The notes under the pieces are model-generated. The model did not search any database. It was given only the letters and a program-made list of their open reading frames with translations, and was not told the origin of the DNA. A stretch of 64,000 nt of DNA, from contig QJNS01000223.1 of assembly GCA_004154925.1 (NCBI GenBank), positions 62,001 through 126,000 of the forward strand. The letters run 5' to 3'. The position numbers were made by a program, and so were the translations under genes. This document shows positions 12,601 through 25,825 of the stretch, piece after piece. Source of the DNA: Monosporascus cannonballus. Lineage: Eukaryota; Ascomycota; Sordariomycetes; Xylariales. Every line of letters begins with the position of its first letter. Within the stretch, counting starts at the first letter, position 1.

Positions 12601-15600
12601 TTAAAATATTTTCGCCTTAATAGGCCGATATCTTGAATAAACTTTGCTTCAAAGCATCTTTTTAGATTTGTTGGTATTAATTAGCAAGATTATTTTAGCG
12701 GTAAAATTAATAATAAAGGTATTAATCGTGAAATTAAAGACGATTAAAACTGTCATTTATCGCTAACAATATGCCGATCAGAAAAAACGAGATTGCGTAA
12801 GTTAAAAAAAAGAATAATATTTTTTTATAATTACGGAAAATTTAAAAAATATAAATAAAAATACCAAGCGCCTTAAATTCTCTTATATCTATATATTCGA
12901 ATAACAACATGAAGTTAATAAAATATATTAACCTTAGATTATTGTTTTTTTAATTAGGAGATTTTGTTCGAATTTAGCCGGTTTGCTAAAGAACTATCGA
13001 AATTATCAAAAATTGCAGTATAATAAAGGTTATTATCCGTTTCGGAGTTCCTATTAGCCAAAAAGATCAAAATACAGCATTAAGTATTATTAATCGTTAT
13101 CGATTATTTGAACCTAAGTACGAAAGCGAAGTTAATAGCGAATTACATTTAAATAATTCTATTAATTCTTTAAAGCCGGTGATAAAAATAACCAAAAGAC
13201 GGGTACAAAAAATATGGGAAATTATTATTAGAATATTTAAAAAATAATAGGTTTAATTTATTTAAACATTTTTACAAACTTTTACTAAGTTTGTAATATT
13301 TATTTTTAAGATTATACTTTTAGAATCTTTTAAGTAATGTAAATACGAACTTTTAGTAAACATTATGCATAAGTTTATTTTTCTTATAGTATTGTCGAAT
13401 GCGTCCGTTTTTTCATATTTTCGTTATTCTAGTACTACGGTTATCAATTAGTTTAAGGGAGTTAGCAAGCTATATCAGAAATATAAGTTCATAAAGGCGA
13501 AAATAATTAATAAGCTATTTTACTAGATAAATAACCATTTTAGAAAATATCGAATTAAAGTTATTTTTAAAAGTGTCGTTATTTGAAATAAGGTGGTTGC
13601 GAATATTTTGAAACTTTTTAAATTATAGAACTTAAAGCAGATACGGATTATTAAAAATTAATTAACAAATTAATAAAATACACTTAACACAATATATCTA
13701 ATCAGGTTTATAAGTATTATTTGAAATATGTTATTAAAGTTTGCAATATTGTTAAAAAACTAAGTTTAAAAGTAAAATTATAAATAAGGACAAATATATC
13801 GAAAGCTTATTAAAAGGACGTTTAGCTAATTATTTCGAAAAAGTTTTTAATAACTTATTTATAAAGTTCGAAAATTTATATATAACGTTTTATAATATTG
13901 TAACGATATGAATGAGAAATTAAGTTTTTAATAAGGCTAAATCAATTAGATATAAAGAGCAAAAACGACTTTTAAATACGGTTTATTTTAACTTTAATCA
14001 AATAAAAGAAATACGATAATAGGGCTTTAAGCCTTTTCGATAAAATAATCCTAGGCTTAAGCTTTTTGTGTCGACAAAACGTAATCAAATATTAAAGATT
14101 ACTAATATTTTGTAAAAGTTAAAAATTGGCTGCGTACGATAAATTCAGAACTTTAACGCTTTTAAAGAAAAAATAAGGAATCGTAAAATTGCCTAGTTAT
14201 CGTAATATTACGTACCTTTAAGCTAGAAACGGCCTTGTACACAATATAAAGATGTCGATTTATCGATGAATATTTTAAATTTTTAGCCGAACGATTTTAA
14301 TAAAATAGAATTTTATCGTAAACGAAATAGTTACCGAAATAGTTACTGAAATTACGGAAAACGATTTACTAATTTTGAACAAAAAATGTTAATTTTACAG
14401 CAAATAAGAATACGTAATATATACCTATAAGTCTTTTCGAATATAATGAAAACCAGTTTAATATCCCTTAATAATAACTAATATAGAATTTTTCTAAGTT
14501 TAAAGTTAATTAACATAATTTGAATATAATATACTTCTCGACGATATTCCAAAATTAGGCGATTAATAAGAAAATTTCTATTTGTAAAAAGATTTCAAAA
14601 TCGATATACAATTTATCTAACTTCCCTAATTATTTTAAGGATAAAATAAAATATTATAATTACCGACAAAAGATTTTTTTAAAAAAAAACTAGAAAAATA
14701 TAAATCTAATATTAACAAGGATTTTACTCGTTTTAATACTTTAGACGTACTTTACCTTATAATAATTCTAAAATCTGATTAACCGAAGCTTGTTATTAAT
14801 TAAAACCGTGTTATTAAAATTAATGTATTTTATTTTATTACAAAGAACGGTAGGCAATTTTATAAAAAAAATACTTTTAGTTAATAGACTCTAAAACAGC
14901 CTTACTAAAAATAAAAATATTCGATATTTTAAAGAGATTTATCCATTAAAGTTTAATGTAAACGATTAGCCCCTTTATTTACCAGTATTATACTAATTAA
15001 ACGATTTAGAAAAAAGAAAGAAAATACTAGCGAATTTAAAAAAAAAGCAAGGTCGAAAATAGTAAATTTATACAAAACGGACCTTTATTTTAAAAAACCG
15101 AAATGAAAATATAAACGAATAATATCCTGAATTACGGTAAATTAATTAATAAATAGTTGGTAAAATATTATAAAGCTAAAATTTACGAAAATACAAAGAA
15201 AAAGTTCGAAATTACCTAGTCGAAATTAATTAAAGTTTGCTCGAACTTTAATAAAGCTTTTAAAAGTTTTATAGCCGTAAAAACTCTGAAAATATTAAAT
15301 CGTAGGAATAAGGAAACGATTAATATAATAAAGGCAGAAGTTCGCAGTTTTATACTTATTAAACCGTAATAAGCTTTTAAGATTCTGATTATAGATATTA
15401 GATATAAGTCGAAAAGATAAAAAAAGGCCAATATTCTGTTCGTATAGCAATATAATCCGACCAAATACATTATTCCGTTATTTCGATTTATTATTAAAGT
15501 TAATTTAAAGAAATAAAAACTTAATTAATGGTATTATTAATATCGAAGCCGAATTGAATGTTATAATCCTATTGTATATTAAGAAATATAGGCTAATAAT

Positions 15601-15799
15601 ATAATAAATATAGGTTTTTATGGGATTTAATTTTTAAAAAAGGACCAAATTTAAAGGTTTAATTAAGATTCCGATTTGGTTAATTAATTAATTATTTATT
15701 ATTTCTTTTATTGTCGATAATAGCCGTATGCTATAGCTATTAATATTAGAATTTAATTTTATAGCGAAATCGAATATAACATTAAATATAAGCCTTAAA
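9665..15799. other. AT-rich DNA, unclassified repeat ruins
   Basis: No intact gene is present. Small islands of less mutated DNA occur near 10,080-10,150 (TGTTACGGCG at 10,114), 10,900-11,110 and 11,610-11,700 (TGTTACGCCC at 11,626). TGTTACG is a plausible gypsy LTR start, but I could not pair these islands into a proven LTR couple. The right part probably belongs to the 5' half (gag, protease) of the + strand gypsy relic that follows. Confidence 0.4.
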
Positions 15800-18700
15800 T
15801 AATAAAGGAAATTCTGGAATTCGGTTTAACGAAAATTATTATTTCTTTGATATCGATAGAACGAATTAATCGTAATATCCGCGCGGATGATTAACTTAAC
15901 AAAATATAGCCAGTAAACTTATAAGCCGTTTTACTAGCGCAAATAAGGTTAATAACGAAAAAACAGATGAACCTGTTATAGGCCTTTATATATTTTCGAT
16001 TACAGAAACGTTTTTTAATTAGGACGATAAAATTATTTAAAAGGTTATAAGAAACAAATTAAATCTTAGAGATAAGATTTTGAGACGGTTTGATAACAAA
16101 GAGTTGATATATGCATTATACGGAATTTTGTAAGAAAAAAAATATATAATAGTATTAGGAAAAAAAGAAAACAATAATTTAAATCAATATTATATATAAG
16201 CCCAAGTGGAAAAAAGTGGTTTTTATAGATAATATATTACTCGATAAATCGGTATTACCTAGAGACCTAAAGTAAAAAGTTAAGAAGTTCGAAAAAGTTA
16301 TATAAACGATTAAAAAACAAAATGATATCTTAAATAAACTTGATATATTATTAACGGCATTATTTTTCAGGTTTATTTCGATATTTTAAGCAACCTAATT
16401 AATCGAAAAAAGAATTAAGGCCTTGCTTAATCAGATCGGCAATAGGTTTACTCGTGTAAAAAAACCTTTTTCAAAAAAGTGTTATTCTGGAAGAAAGTTA
16501 TCGTAGAATACAATTAATACAAAATATAGTCGAATTTAAAGAAATATCGTGCCTTTTTACGAAATCGAAATTATTTCCTATAAAGCATAGCAAATTAAGG
16601 ATATTATAGTACTAGTTAATATAAAAGATAAATTAATTAATATATTATAAGTATATATCGAAAAAGAAATATTCGAAAAATCGTATATTCTGTATCGGAA
16701 TGCCTAGTTCTTTTTAAAGAAGAAAAATAACGGTTTAAGATTAATTAATGTTGCGACAAAATTAAACGCCGTTATTTTGCGAAATATATTTAGACTGGAA
16801 AACTGCAACGAATTTTTCGTAAATTCTGTTATATATTTCTTAATTTCCTTTACAAATTTAGTTTTACCTAAAATTATATTATTTTAGCTTCTGTTAATAG
16901 AAATATAATAACATTCGTTATATCCTTAGGATTGTTTCGATATACTACTATATTTATGGAGTTTACCAATTTTATAGCTTATTTTTATTGCGTAATCGAA
17001 AAGATTCTTTATACTTTAATGTCCGAAATTACGCGGTTATTTGTAAATAACGTTAGTATAATGAAATTAAGAACGTAATATAATATTATTAAGATTTCTT
17101 CGAGATTCGACCGTTTGTTTTCGAATAAATTATTAATATAAATAATTTGTTAAAGTGCGAATTTGTCGGAATTACGATTAATATATAAAATTCTTGGTTA
17201 TATTACAAATTTGCGGTTATAATTACATTTTTTGCAGTATAAATAATCGTTAATTTAATACAGCCAAAATAATAAAAATTCTGAAAATTTGTTCTTGTAA
17301 AAACGTATTAAAGATTAAAACTTTTTTAGGAATTATCGTTTATTATCGGATATTTATTATATATTATATTATTAAGGTAGAATCTTTTACTTATTTATTC
17401 CGTAAAAATAAGCTTTTTATTTATGGCCTTCATTAGAAGCATATTATAAAATCGTTTAAAACTTACGACCGTTTTAGCCTTAATTATTATTAAATATAGC
17501 TTCGACATATGAAAAATTATTATAAAGACGGATTCGTACGGACGAGATTTTAAAAAAATATTAAACAAGGTAATTAATAGCGTAAAGTACTCGATGCGCT
17601 ATAAAAGTGATACCTAGAGCAAAGCCGAATTAAATTACGATATTATTAATCTAAAATATCAAATTATTTTTAAAATCTTAAAGTGATTTCGGAATTATAT
17701 TTATAAAATTAGGTTTATATTAAAAATTGATGTTAAGCTACTGGTTATATAGATTAATAATTTTATAAGTTCGTTATCTGGTAATTTATTAATTCGTTGA
17801 ATTACCTCAATTAAGTTTTTTAATTTCGAAATTAAATATATCCTTAATAAAAAAAATACGGCTGCTGATAGATTATCGAAAAAACTAGCCGAGCTTTTTA
17901 ATGAGCTGGACTATTAATAAAAAGAAAAAGTCGATAATTTTATTAATATTTAGTTAAACGTTATTGGATTAAATCTTATAATTGGAATAATTTATATACA
18001 AAAGAAAGAGTTTTTATCAAAATTTGATTTAAATAATTGCAAAAATACGGAAGGTTTTTGATAATATTAAAATTTCTAAATTAATTAATAAATATAACGA
18101 TAAAAAAGTGAGTAATTTTTAAAACCGAAACCTTAAAATATTTTGTCCAAATTGGTATTTTGTAATGCAAAGTGAAAAAATAATATAGTAATCGTAAAAT
18201 TATTAATAACGAATAAAAAGCATTAATAATAATTAGATAATATTATAAAGATTGCGATTATAAAGAACGAAATGTGATTTATTGACGTATAATTACTTTA
18301 TATTATTAGCGCGATATGCATAGGTGTGTACGAAAGGCAATCCTTTTTTGCGTTTTATGCCAGAAAGCTGTTAATTAACGTTTCGAAAAAAATTATAGCT
18401 TTTTAGAAATTTTAGATATTGCAATTATTTAGGCGATTAACGTTTAATTTATGTTAAACGACGACAGGTATAAGGCGATTATCGAAATCCGATACGAATT
18501 ATTCGGATATTTCGAAACTAAAGTTCTATATATAATAATGTTTATAGCGATCATAATATTCCTAAAAGAATATATCGTTTATCGATACGAATTTTTGATT
18601 AAAATTAAAATCGATAGAGGTTTTAAAAATAAGAGAGAAATTATCGAAGTATGCGAAATATTTGAGATTAAGTAAAAGGTTGGAACTGTATACGTTATTT

Positions 18701-18950
18701 AGCGGTAGGAATTATTTAAAAAAGATATATCGCGATTATTAAAGAATTAATAAAAGCGATAAACGATACGAGAAAAAATAGGTTCAGCTTTTGCCTAAAA
18801 TAGTGTTCGTAGATAATATTATTATAAAAAATTACGGTTTTAGCCCTTATAAATTATTATATGGCCAGAAAATATTTTTATTGATTGAGATTATAATATC
18901 AATATAGAAAATTATAATATAATATTTTAATATATTAAGAGAAAATTTGA
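15800..18950 (+). mobile_element. Ty3/gypsy-type retrotransposon relic, pol region (+ strand)
   Basis: Read through its stops, the + strand near 16,860-17,100 gives GRNITTFVIPLGLFRYT, then MEFTNF and later TLMSEI. These follow the gypsy reverse-transcriptase order of a TTFQTPLGxxR block, a TNS block and a YILxPEI block. Near 17,030-17,270 LFVNNVSIMK sits where an active element has the F-x-DD catalytic box, with both Asp now Asn, and KILGYITNL matches the following GYI block. Integrase relics come after: the 18,451-18,675 frame ends in an integrase-core-like stretch (DRGFKNKREIIEVCEIF), and near 18,840 SPYKLLYGQKIF matches the S/G-Y-SPYELLYG block. RT before integrase is the Ty3/gypsy order. 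LTRs were not identified. Confidence 0.6.
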
Positions 18951-21900
18951 TTATATAACGAAATAAGTTATTAAAGCGCAAAGCTAATAACGTTATTAAA
19001 GTAATTACGATAATTATTACGTATCGTCGTAAAGTTATTTAATTTATTAATTAAAACAATAAATGTAAAATAGGAATTCGGCATTTGAAAATTAACGGCC
19101 TAATATTGCTTTATAATATATTATTATATGTTCTTATATTTAAAGAAATAAAATTAAAATATCGAGAAACAAAATTATACCTGATCAATAATTTAATTAG
19201 TTAAGATATTTACCGTTTAAGAGAAATTAATAGGATATTATTACGGAGTATATTTCTTCTTAATAAATTAAAGGAGTTTAGTAAGAAAAGAAAGCATATT
19301 AAAATCCGCTTAATTTGCAAAAATATAATTAAATAAAATTATTACTTAACGAATTTAAATAATTATATAATATTATTAACGAAACGTTAAATATTATAAA
19401 TATTAAATAGCTGAAATATTATTACTTTAAAAATATAAAACTTATTAAGATAAATATTAAAATTCAGATATCGAATAAACGATTTAAAGATTATATAATT
19501 ATAGATAATAAAAACATATACGAAATTAATTAATTACATAAATGAAAAACGTTATTGCGATTATTTATAAAGTATTAATATATAAAAGGATATATTAATT
19601 TATGTTTTTATTTTATCCTTAAAATTATTAAAATGCTAAGATAATAATTTCTTCGTATTGTTTAGAATATTGCGAATTTTAATTATATAATAGGAATCTA
19701 TAAATATTATAAAATTAAATATTAGCATAAAATTTTATTAAATTTGTAAAGAACCTTATAATTTAATTTATAAATATTTAATTTAATTTACGGTTTTTTT
19801 ATAAAATACGTTAGAATATCTTTGAATTGATTATTCTTAAATATATAATTATATTTAAATTTTTATTTAATATAATTATTATAGAACCTTTTCACAAAAT
19901 TAAGAAATATTATTTATCCGAAAAATAGAAATATAATAACGTTTTTTATAAAGTTTACAAAATACAAAATTAAGTATTTTAAAAATTTGAATAAACAACC
20001 TATTTATATATCGAAAATTCTTAATAAGATATATTATAAGTTAATCTAAAGGACCGGCGCGAGTAACCTTAATAAATACGGCTTTTATTCCGGGTCTGCT
20101 TTTGGAAAATAATATTTTAGTGATCGGCGATTGGGCGTTAGCAGCTTCCTAAAAATTGGCATGGATAATTTGCTATTTTTGAAACCGACTTATAGTAGGA
20201 CCGGAGATAAACGAAATAGATATTATTTTAAGTATTTATTATTAATTAGGATAGAATAAGTTATGATAGAAAAATTAACTTATTTTTAAATACTTAAAAG
20301 TAATATAAGCAATAACCGTATTATTATTCTAGATATCGATTATATGTTAAAATATGAAAAAAGAATAGTAACGGAGGTCTAATTTGCTAATATTAATAAA
20401 TGGACTAGGAAATCGGTTAGCAATTTTTAAACCGAAAGAAATCGATAAAATTAAAGATAAAAAACAATTATTTAATATTAATATTAGATATTAACGTTAT
20501 TAATCGGTAATTTCTAAAGAACCGTTCGACGATATTTAAGATTAAGGAAATTACTAGATTATTTTTAATAAATTGTGATATTTTCTGTTAAAAATAATAA
20601 TGTTTAAAAAGAAATACCATATTTATATTCAAAGTTATAAAAGAAAAGCAATTATTACCTTTAGTAATATTACAGAATCAATACTCCAAAAAATGCATTT
20701 CGAATATAGAAATTTAATAATATATAGAATTTTGGCTTTTACGAATATCGGATAAGTTGATCAGAGGCTTATTACTGCGTTAAAGCTAAAAAGCCAAAGG
20801 TTTATTTATCTTACGGATAAAGGTTTAACGAATATAAGATATTTTAAAGCTTTAAGGACGTAACAATAATATACTAAAAAACATCGAAGTCTTGAAGGTT
20901 TTGATTATATTTAACTTAATTGCTTTTAATAATATCGGAAATATTATTTTTAATTAACGAATAGCTTATTTGTTTAATTAATTTCTTAGAATCAGTATTA
21001 ATACAGAAATCTTAATACTTAAAAAGTTTTAACAGTTTGGAAATACTTAAAATAATTTAAATAAACGTACTAAATGAAAAGAGAAATATATATAAATGCA
21101 AATATCGATATATATAAATAAGTAATAAATATTAAAAATAAAGAAAATAAAGAAATTATAAAAGTTAATGCCTAGAAAAGCATAAAAATAATTATGCTTA
21201 CAAGCAACTAATTAAAGACGATAATAACGTACGGTATTTCTCTTAATAATATTAAATAAAAACTTTTTAAAATTTTTTAACGTACTAGAATTTTTTTAAA
21301 CAAATAATTAAAAATACCAAATATATTATTAATTAATTATTATTATTATTATTTATTATTACGATTAAATATATTTAATACCATATTAATTTTATAATTT
21401 GATAATTATATGTTACAGGAACAGGGGTTCCTGTTTTAAGACCAATCTTTAAGGCCTAGCGTGGAACTGCTACGGCTGAACTACGGAAGGAAGTACTTGG
21501 CCCAGATAATATGATTTAAGTAATTTAATGGATTAATCAGATCACATGGATCACATAGATCCACGATACACTCACTTTAAAAAATTGAGATATATAATCG
21601 GTATTTTATGTAAATAGCTACCTACTTAGTTTTCGCTCCTTAGCTATCAATCTAAGCTCTTAGTTAAGAAATAACTGTACCGTTCTTTAACTGAGGAAAA
21701 AGTTTTTAAATCTTTTTAACGAACACATTATTGAATTATTTTTCGTCCTATTATTACCTGCAAATCAAGACCCTTTTCGGATACTGCTTATACCTCCAGG
21801 TGGATGTATAACAGGTTCGTTACATTATATGTTAAATTTCTTTATTTGTATTAAGATTTCTGATTTATTATATATTTAAATTTTATTTTATATATTATAG

Positions 21901-23339
21901 TATCAACGTTGTCGAAAAATCAATTTAAAAATCGATTTAAATTAATCTTAAAATTATATACATTATAATATTAATATTATATTTACGAGATACTGTTATT
22001 ATATTAATTTTTTAATATATAGCCGGCTGAAAACGTTTAAGGCGATTCCCTGGATTTAGCTACCTTTTTTATTAGGTGGATTTTTACTTTGACGTTAATC
22101 GTGACGATAATAACGAGCCGATTTTCGATGACGACGATAATAAGACGTACGCGTACTTTAACGGTTTTCGTCGAAAACTTTACAGGACGGTATTTCGATT
22201 TTATATTGCTTTCGAAACGACTGAAAAAATTTATTATACCGTATTCGGTATAATAAGCGCGAAAAAAAAGGTTAATATTATTTTTAATTATAATTATACT
22301 TTTATTATTATTAATAAAAGGATAAAATTAATTATTTTCTGTAAATTACCACTTAAGGGGCCTTAATATAAGTTTATAATCTGTTTTCCGCAAATAATAT
22401 TATAAATATATCGAAATATATATTTTATAATAATACGGTATTGATTTTATAATAAAAAGGTAATGCCTAGGTTACCACTTAAAAAAAGGCGATCGAATAT
22501 TACTTGATTATTAATAACGAAAAGTATTAGTTATAAACGTTAATTAAATGCGTTTTCCGTAATAAAATATATATTACTATTTTTACAACTTTAAATTCCT
22601 GCTATGTAAACGTTAATATTATAATAAAATATTTTGCATTTTAACAACTTTTAATTATTGCGTTATTATTATAATGCCGTATTTCTTTTTAAGATTAAGT
22701 TACTTTATAGTACGTAATTATTATAATAACGCGTTATAATTTGGCCGTTAATTTGAATATTTTAGTTATTTATGGCCTTAATAAAATTAATATTTATTTT
22801 TATTAATTTTAATACAATATAGGCTTTATTATAATATTACTATAACGTCGGTTTAATAAAATATTTTTTTTCTTTTATATACGTTTTGCGTTATCTCCCA
22901 TTATTGTTTTAATAATGCCTAGTATTAATTAGGTGGCCCAGGTTTATTAGGATTATTTTTATGAAATTTGATTATATTAAAGTTATATTTCTTAAAATTC
23001 GTAACCAGTTCTTAGATAAAGCGGAATAATTATGGTTATTTAATTTTGTACTGGAATTATATTTAATATTTTTAAAATTTAAGATTTTTTTAAAATATTA
23101 TTTAATATCTTTTATATCGTTCGTATTTCTAACAATAATATTTTCAGCCCAAATATTTTATTTTATGTTTATTACTTTTTCCCTTAAGAAATTTAATTTA
23201 TAACGTTAAATTAAGAAAATATAACAAATAAAAAAAATTAATATTTTACCTCTAAGTTTACGGTTACGGCGTAAGGATATATTTTAATAATAGCGAAAAG
23301 GCTTATTTATTTATTTCTAAGCTTATTACTAGGCCGTCC
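18951..23339. other. AT-rich DNA, unclassified
   Basis: No intact gene is visible. It includes less mutated islands near 20,050-20,240 and 21,410-21,830. It probably holds the 3' end of the + strand gypsy relic and the 3' end (integrase tail, LTR) of the - strand one, but the junction could not be placed. An open frame of 96 codons at 22,076-22,366 is very rich in CpG and Asp/Asn/Arg codons and looks like chance openness. Confidence 0.4.
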
Positions 23340-25825
23340 TAATTTTATATAGCGTATATTAGCCTAAATTCGTTTTTTTTTACGAACGTATCGGCGTTGT
23401 TACAGTATTAGTTAATCAGTTCTATATACCGATTTTACGTTTTTATTATAAATGCTTTGGCCCTTTTTAAAATTCGTTCTAATTTGTCCGTATAACTTAT
23501 TGTTTTGGTATATTTTTCTTATTATGCAAGCATTTTGGCATTTTCGAAAGGTTATTATAATTCCGTATTTATAGTAAGATAAAAACCATAATTAATAAAA
23601 AATGACGAAACATGAATAATTTCGAATATATAATTATTATTAATAAATTTAGTTAAAGGAAATTAATTTATTTAATCGTTTGGTAAAACGAACAATAATC
23701 TCTTATATATTATCTTATTATAATATTAACGATTTTCGTTTAATTATCGATTTAAAAATAATAAATTATTTAAGTATAAAATATAACGCCTAAATATCGG
23801 CTTAGCTTTTTTCAAAAAGTTAAAATAAATTATATGCCGTAATCCGATATAAATGTAATTAAGGTGCCGTATAAGCGATATATATCAGAAAAGAAAATGT
23901 CGGCGAAAATAATTGCAAATATATTTAAAACGATAATAAAATAATGTATTCTTGTAAATCTATTAATTATTATAAAATTATATTCGTAAATATACCTGGA
24001 TTTTTTATAAAAGAAAAAAAACTGATATAATTTACGAAAATATCGTTTTATAAATAAAAAGAAATAGGTAAAAGATTAAAGAAATTTGTTAGCGAAATTT
24101 TAAACGCCTTAATATAATGGCAAAAGTAATAACCTTATATAAACGTAATTATATCCCGTAATAAACATAATTAATAATAATTTCGTCGTAATAAATTATA
24201 TGTTTTAAAACGTTTTGGATAACTTATAAGCATTATATTTTAGTTGCAGTATAATATTTATATTTTTAAAATTTTATTGTTAGATATGAATAATTTATTT
24301 TTAATATAAATATGCGTTTATACCGCGTTGTAATTAGCTTTTATAGCTTTAAATATTTTACAGATATTTAATTTAAACCGTTTATAAGTTAAGTTTGTAA
24401 ATATCGTTAAAATATTACTAGGTAATATGGATAACCTATAGGCGTTATCGATTAATGCGTTTATCGGCTGGTTAACGTTTATGGAGTATATCTTAAAGGG
24501 GGTTTTTTATTATTCGAGTAGGAGTATTGTTCGATATCGGTACGCCATTTTATCGTTAGTGATATTATAGCGGTTCGCAGATTGAACGCCGAGTTAGCGT
24601 AATTACGCGTCCGAGACCGTAATTTTTTTTTCCTAATTTATAAATTATTTAAAACTAGATATCATTAAAGAATTCGGATTAACGTATTTGGCGTTAATAT
24701 AAAAGCTTTATAATAGCGAAATGTTATAAATTCTTATAATTAATTATAATTTGTACGTGTTCTTTGGCTTTTTATAACTTCGGACGTTACTTTTTTGAAA
24801 ACTTTAACTATAATTAATAATTTTTTATTATAAACTTTATAATTGAATTTTATTAGATTATATTTTCTTTAAAAAAAGGCGATAAGCCGTAAAACGGCTT
24901 ACGTATCGTATTACGAAAGTATTTTTTTCGACGTTTAATTGGAAATATCGGTTTTTAGAATTATTTTATATCGAATGTTATAGTATAATAAAACCAGTAT
25001 CGTAAAAAAGACGTTTTGAAGGTATTAAAAATCCGTTATAGCGTTTTTTATTAAAAATTTTATTTATTTCGATTTATTTATTTAACTAATTAAGTGTTTC
25101 GCGATTAATAAAAAGCCTTTTATAATTCGCCGGTGAAAATTTGCGAAAGTAAAGAAATATTATAATTTTTATAGTATTTCGAAGATATCTTATTATTAAA
25201 TAACTTTAATTTTTTAAGGTCTATAATATTATCGTTAATAAAGATTATTAAGCTTAAGTAATAGGTTTTTATTACGTTATATTTATATTTGCGAATATTA
25301 ATCGTTATTTTCGTATTTGTAAAGTAACAGATTATTTTATATATATAGCCTTTATATATTTTAGCTTTTTTTATAAATTAAAATACCGTTAAAATAAGTT
25401 ATAACATATTTTTTTAAAAAGTTGAATAACGTATAATTAATATAATATTAAAATAAGCTCGGGGTATTTATTATGGTAAAATTTGCAATAAAATCTTCGA
25501 ATAACTCGAATCGGGTTATAAAGGTTATTTTTTATTTGTTTTTAAAGGCGATATATAAGCGATTAAAAGCTATGACGATATCGAACTCTGTAAATATTTA
25601 CGTCAAATAAAAGGCGTTTAAAGGTTTTCTAATTAAGGAAACAAAATAACAGTTTTTTATTGTAACGTTATTAAAATCGTAATAATTAATATAAGTACGT
25701 ACTTTATTTTCCGACTTTTTTGCAAATAAAAGAAAAGTTATTATTAAAGAATTATTAAGGCGGATAAAACCTTTTTTTAAATAGTTATCGATATATTTCC
25801 GTACCGCCAGCAATTCGTAAGGCAA
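23340..25825 (-). mobile_element. Ty3/gypsy-type retrotransposon relic, pol region (- strand)
   Basis: The minus strand from 25,825 reads ELLAVRKYIDNYLKKGFIR, then a stretch ending KNCYFVSLIRKPLNAF. This is the start of the gypsy reverse transcriptase (ELxALRxYIDExLxKGFIR ... IKNRYPLPLI). Past a stop it continues FTEFDIVIAFNR, ITRFELFEDF and YFNGILIY, matching FTKLDxxxAFNxIRI, TRFGLFEYLV and the catalytic Y-x-DD-ILIY box. Here DD reads N-G, including a D-to-N (G-to-A) change. About 2 kb further on, minus-strand 23,540-23,340 reads ILKRAKAFIIKT and later ADTFVKKNEF, matching the integrase C-terminal helix and GDxV region. Spacing and order fit a Ty3/gypsy pol. Element ends were not found. Confidence 0.65.

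Noticed and set aside
18451..18675. 74-codon open frame on the plus strand
   Set aside because: It matches the integrase core of the + strand gypsy relic and is kept only as part of that element.
22076..22366. 96-codon open frame in the AT-rich block, rich in Asp, Asn and Arg
   Set aside because: Codon use simply mirrors the CpG/TpA bias of RIP-mutated DNA. No domain, promoter or splice context is visible.
25598..25825. 75-codon open frame on the minus strand
   Set aside because: It is a fragment of a disabled gypsy reverse transcriptase that continues past stops, not a gene of its own.
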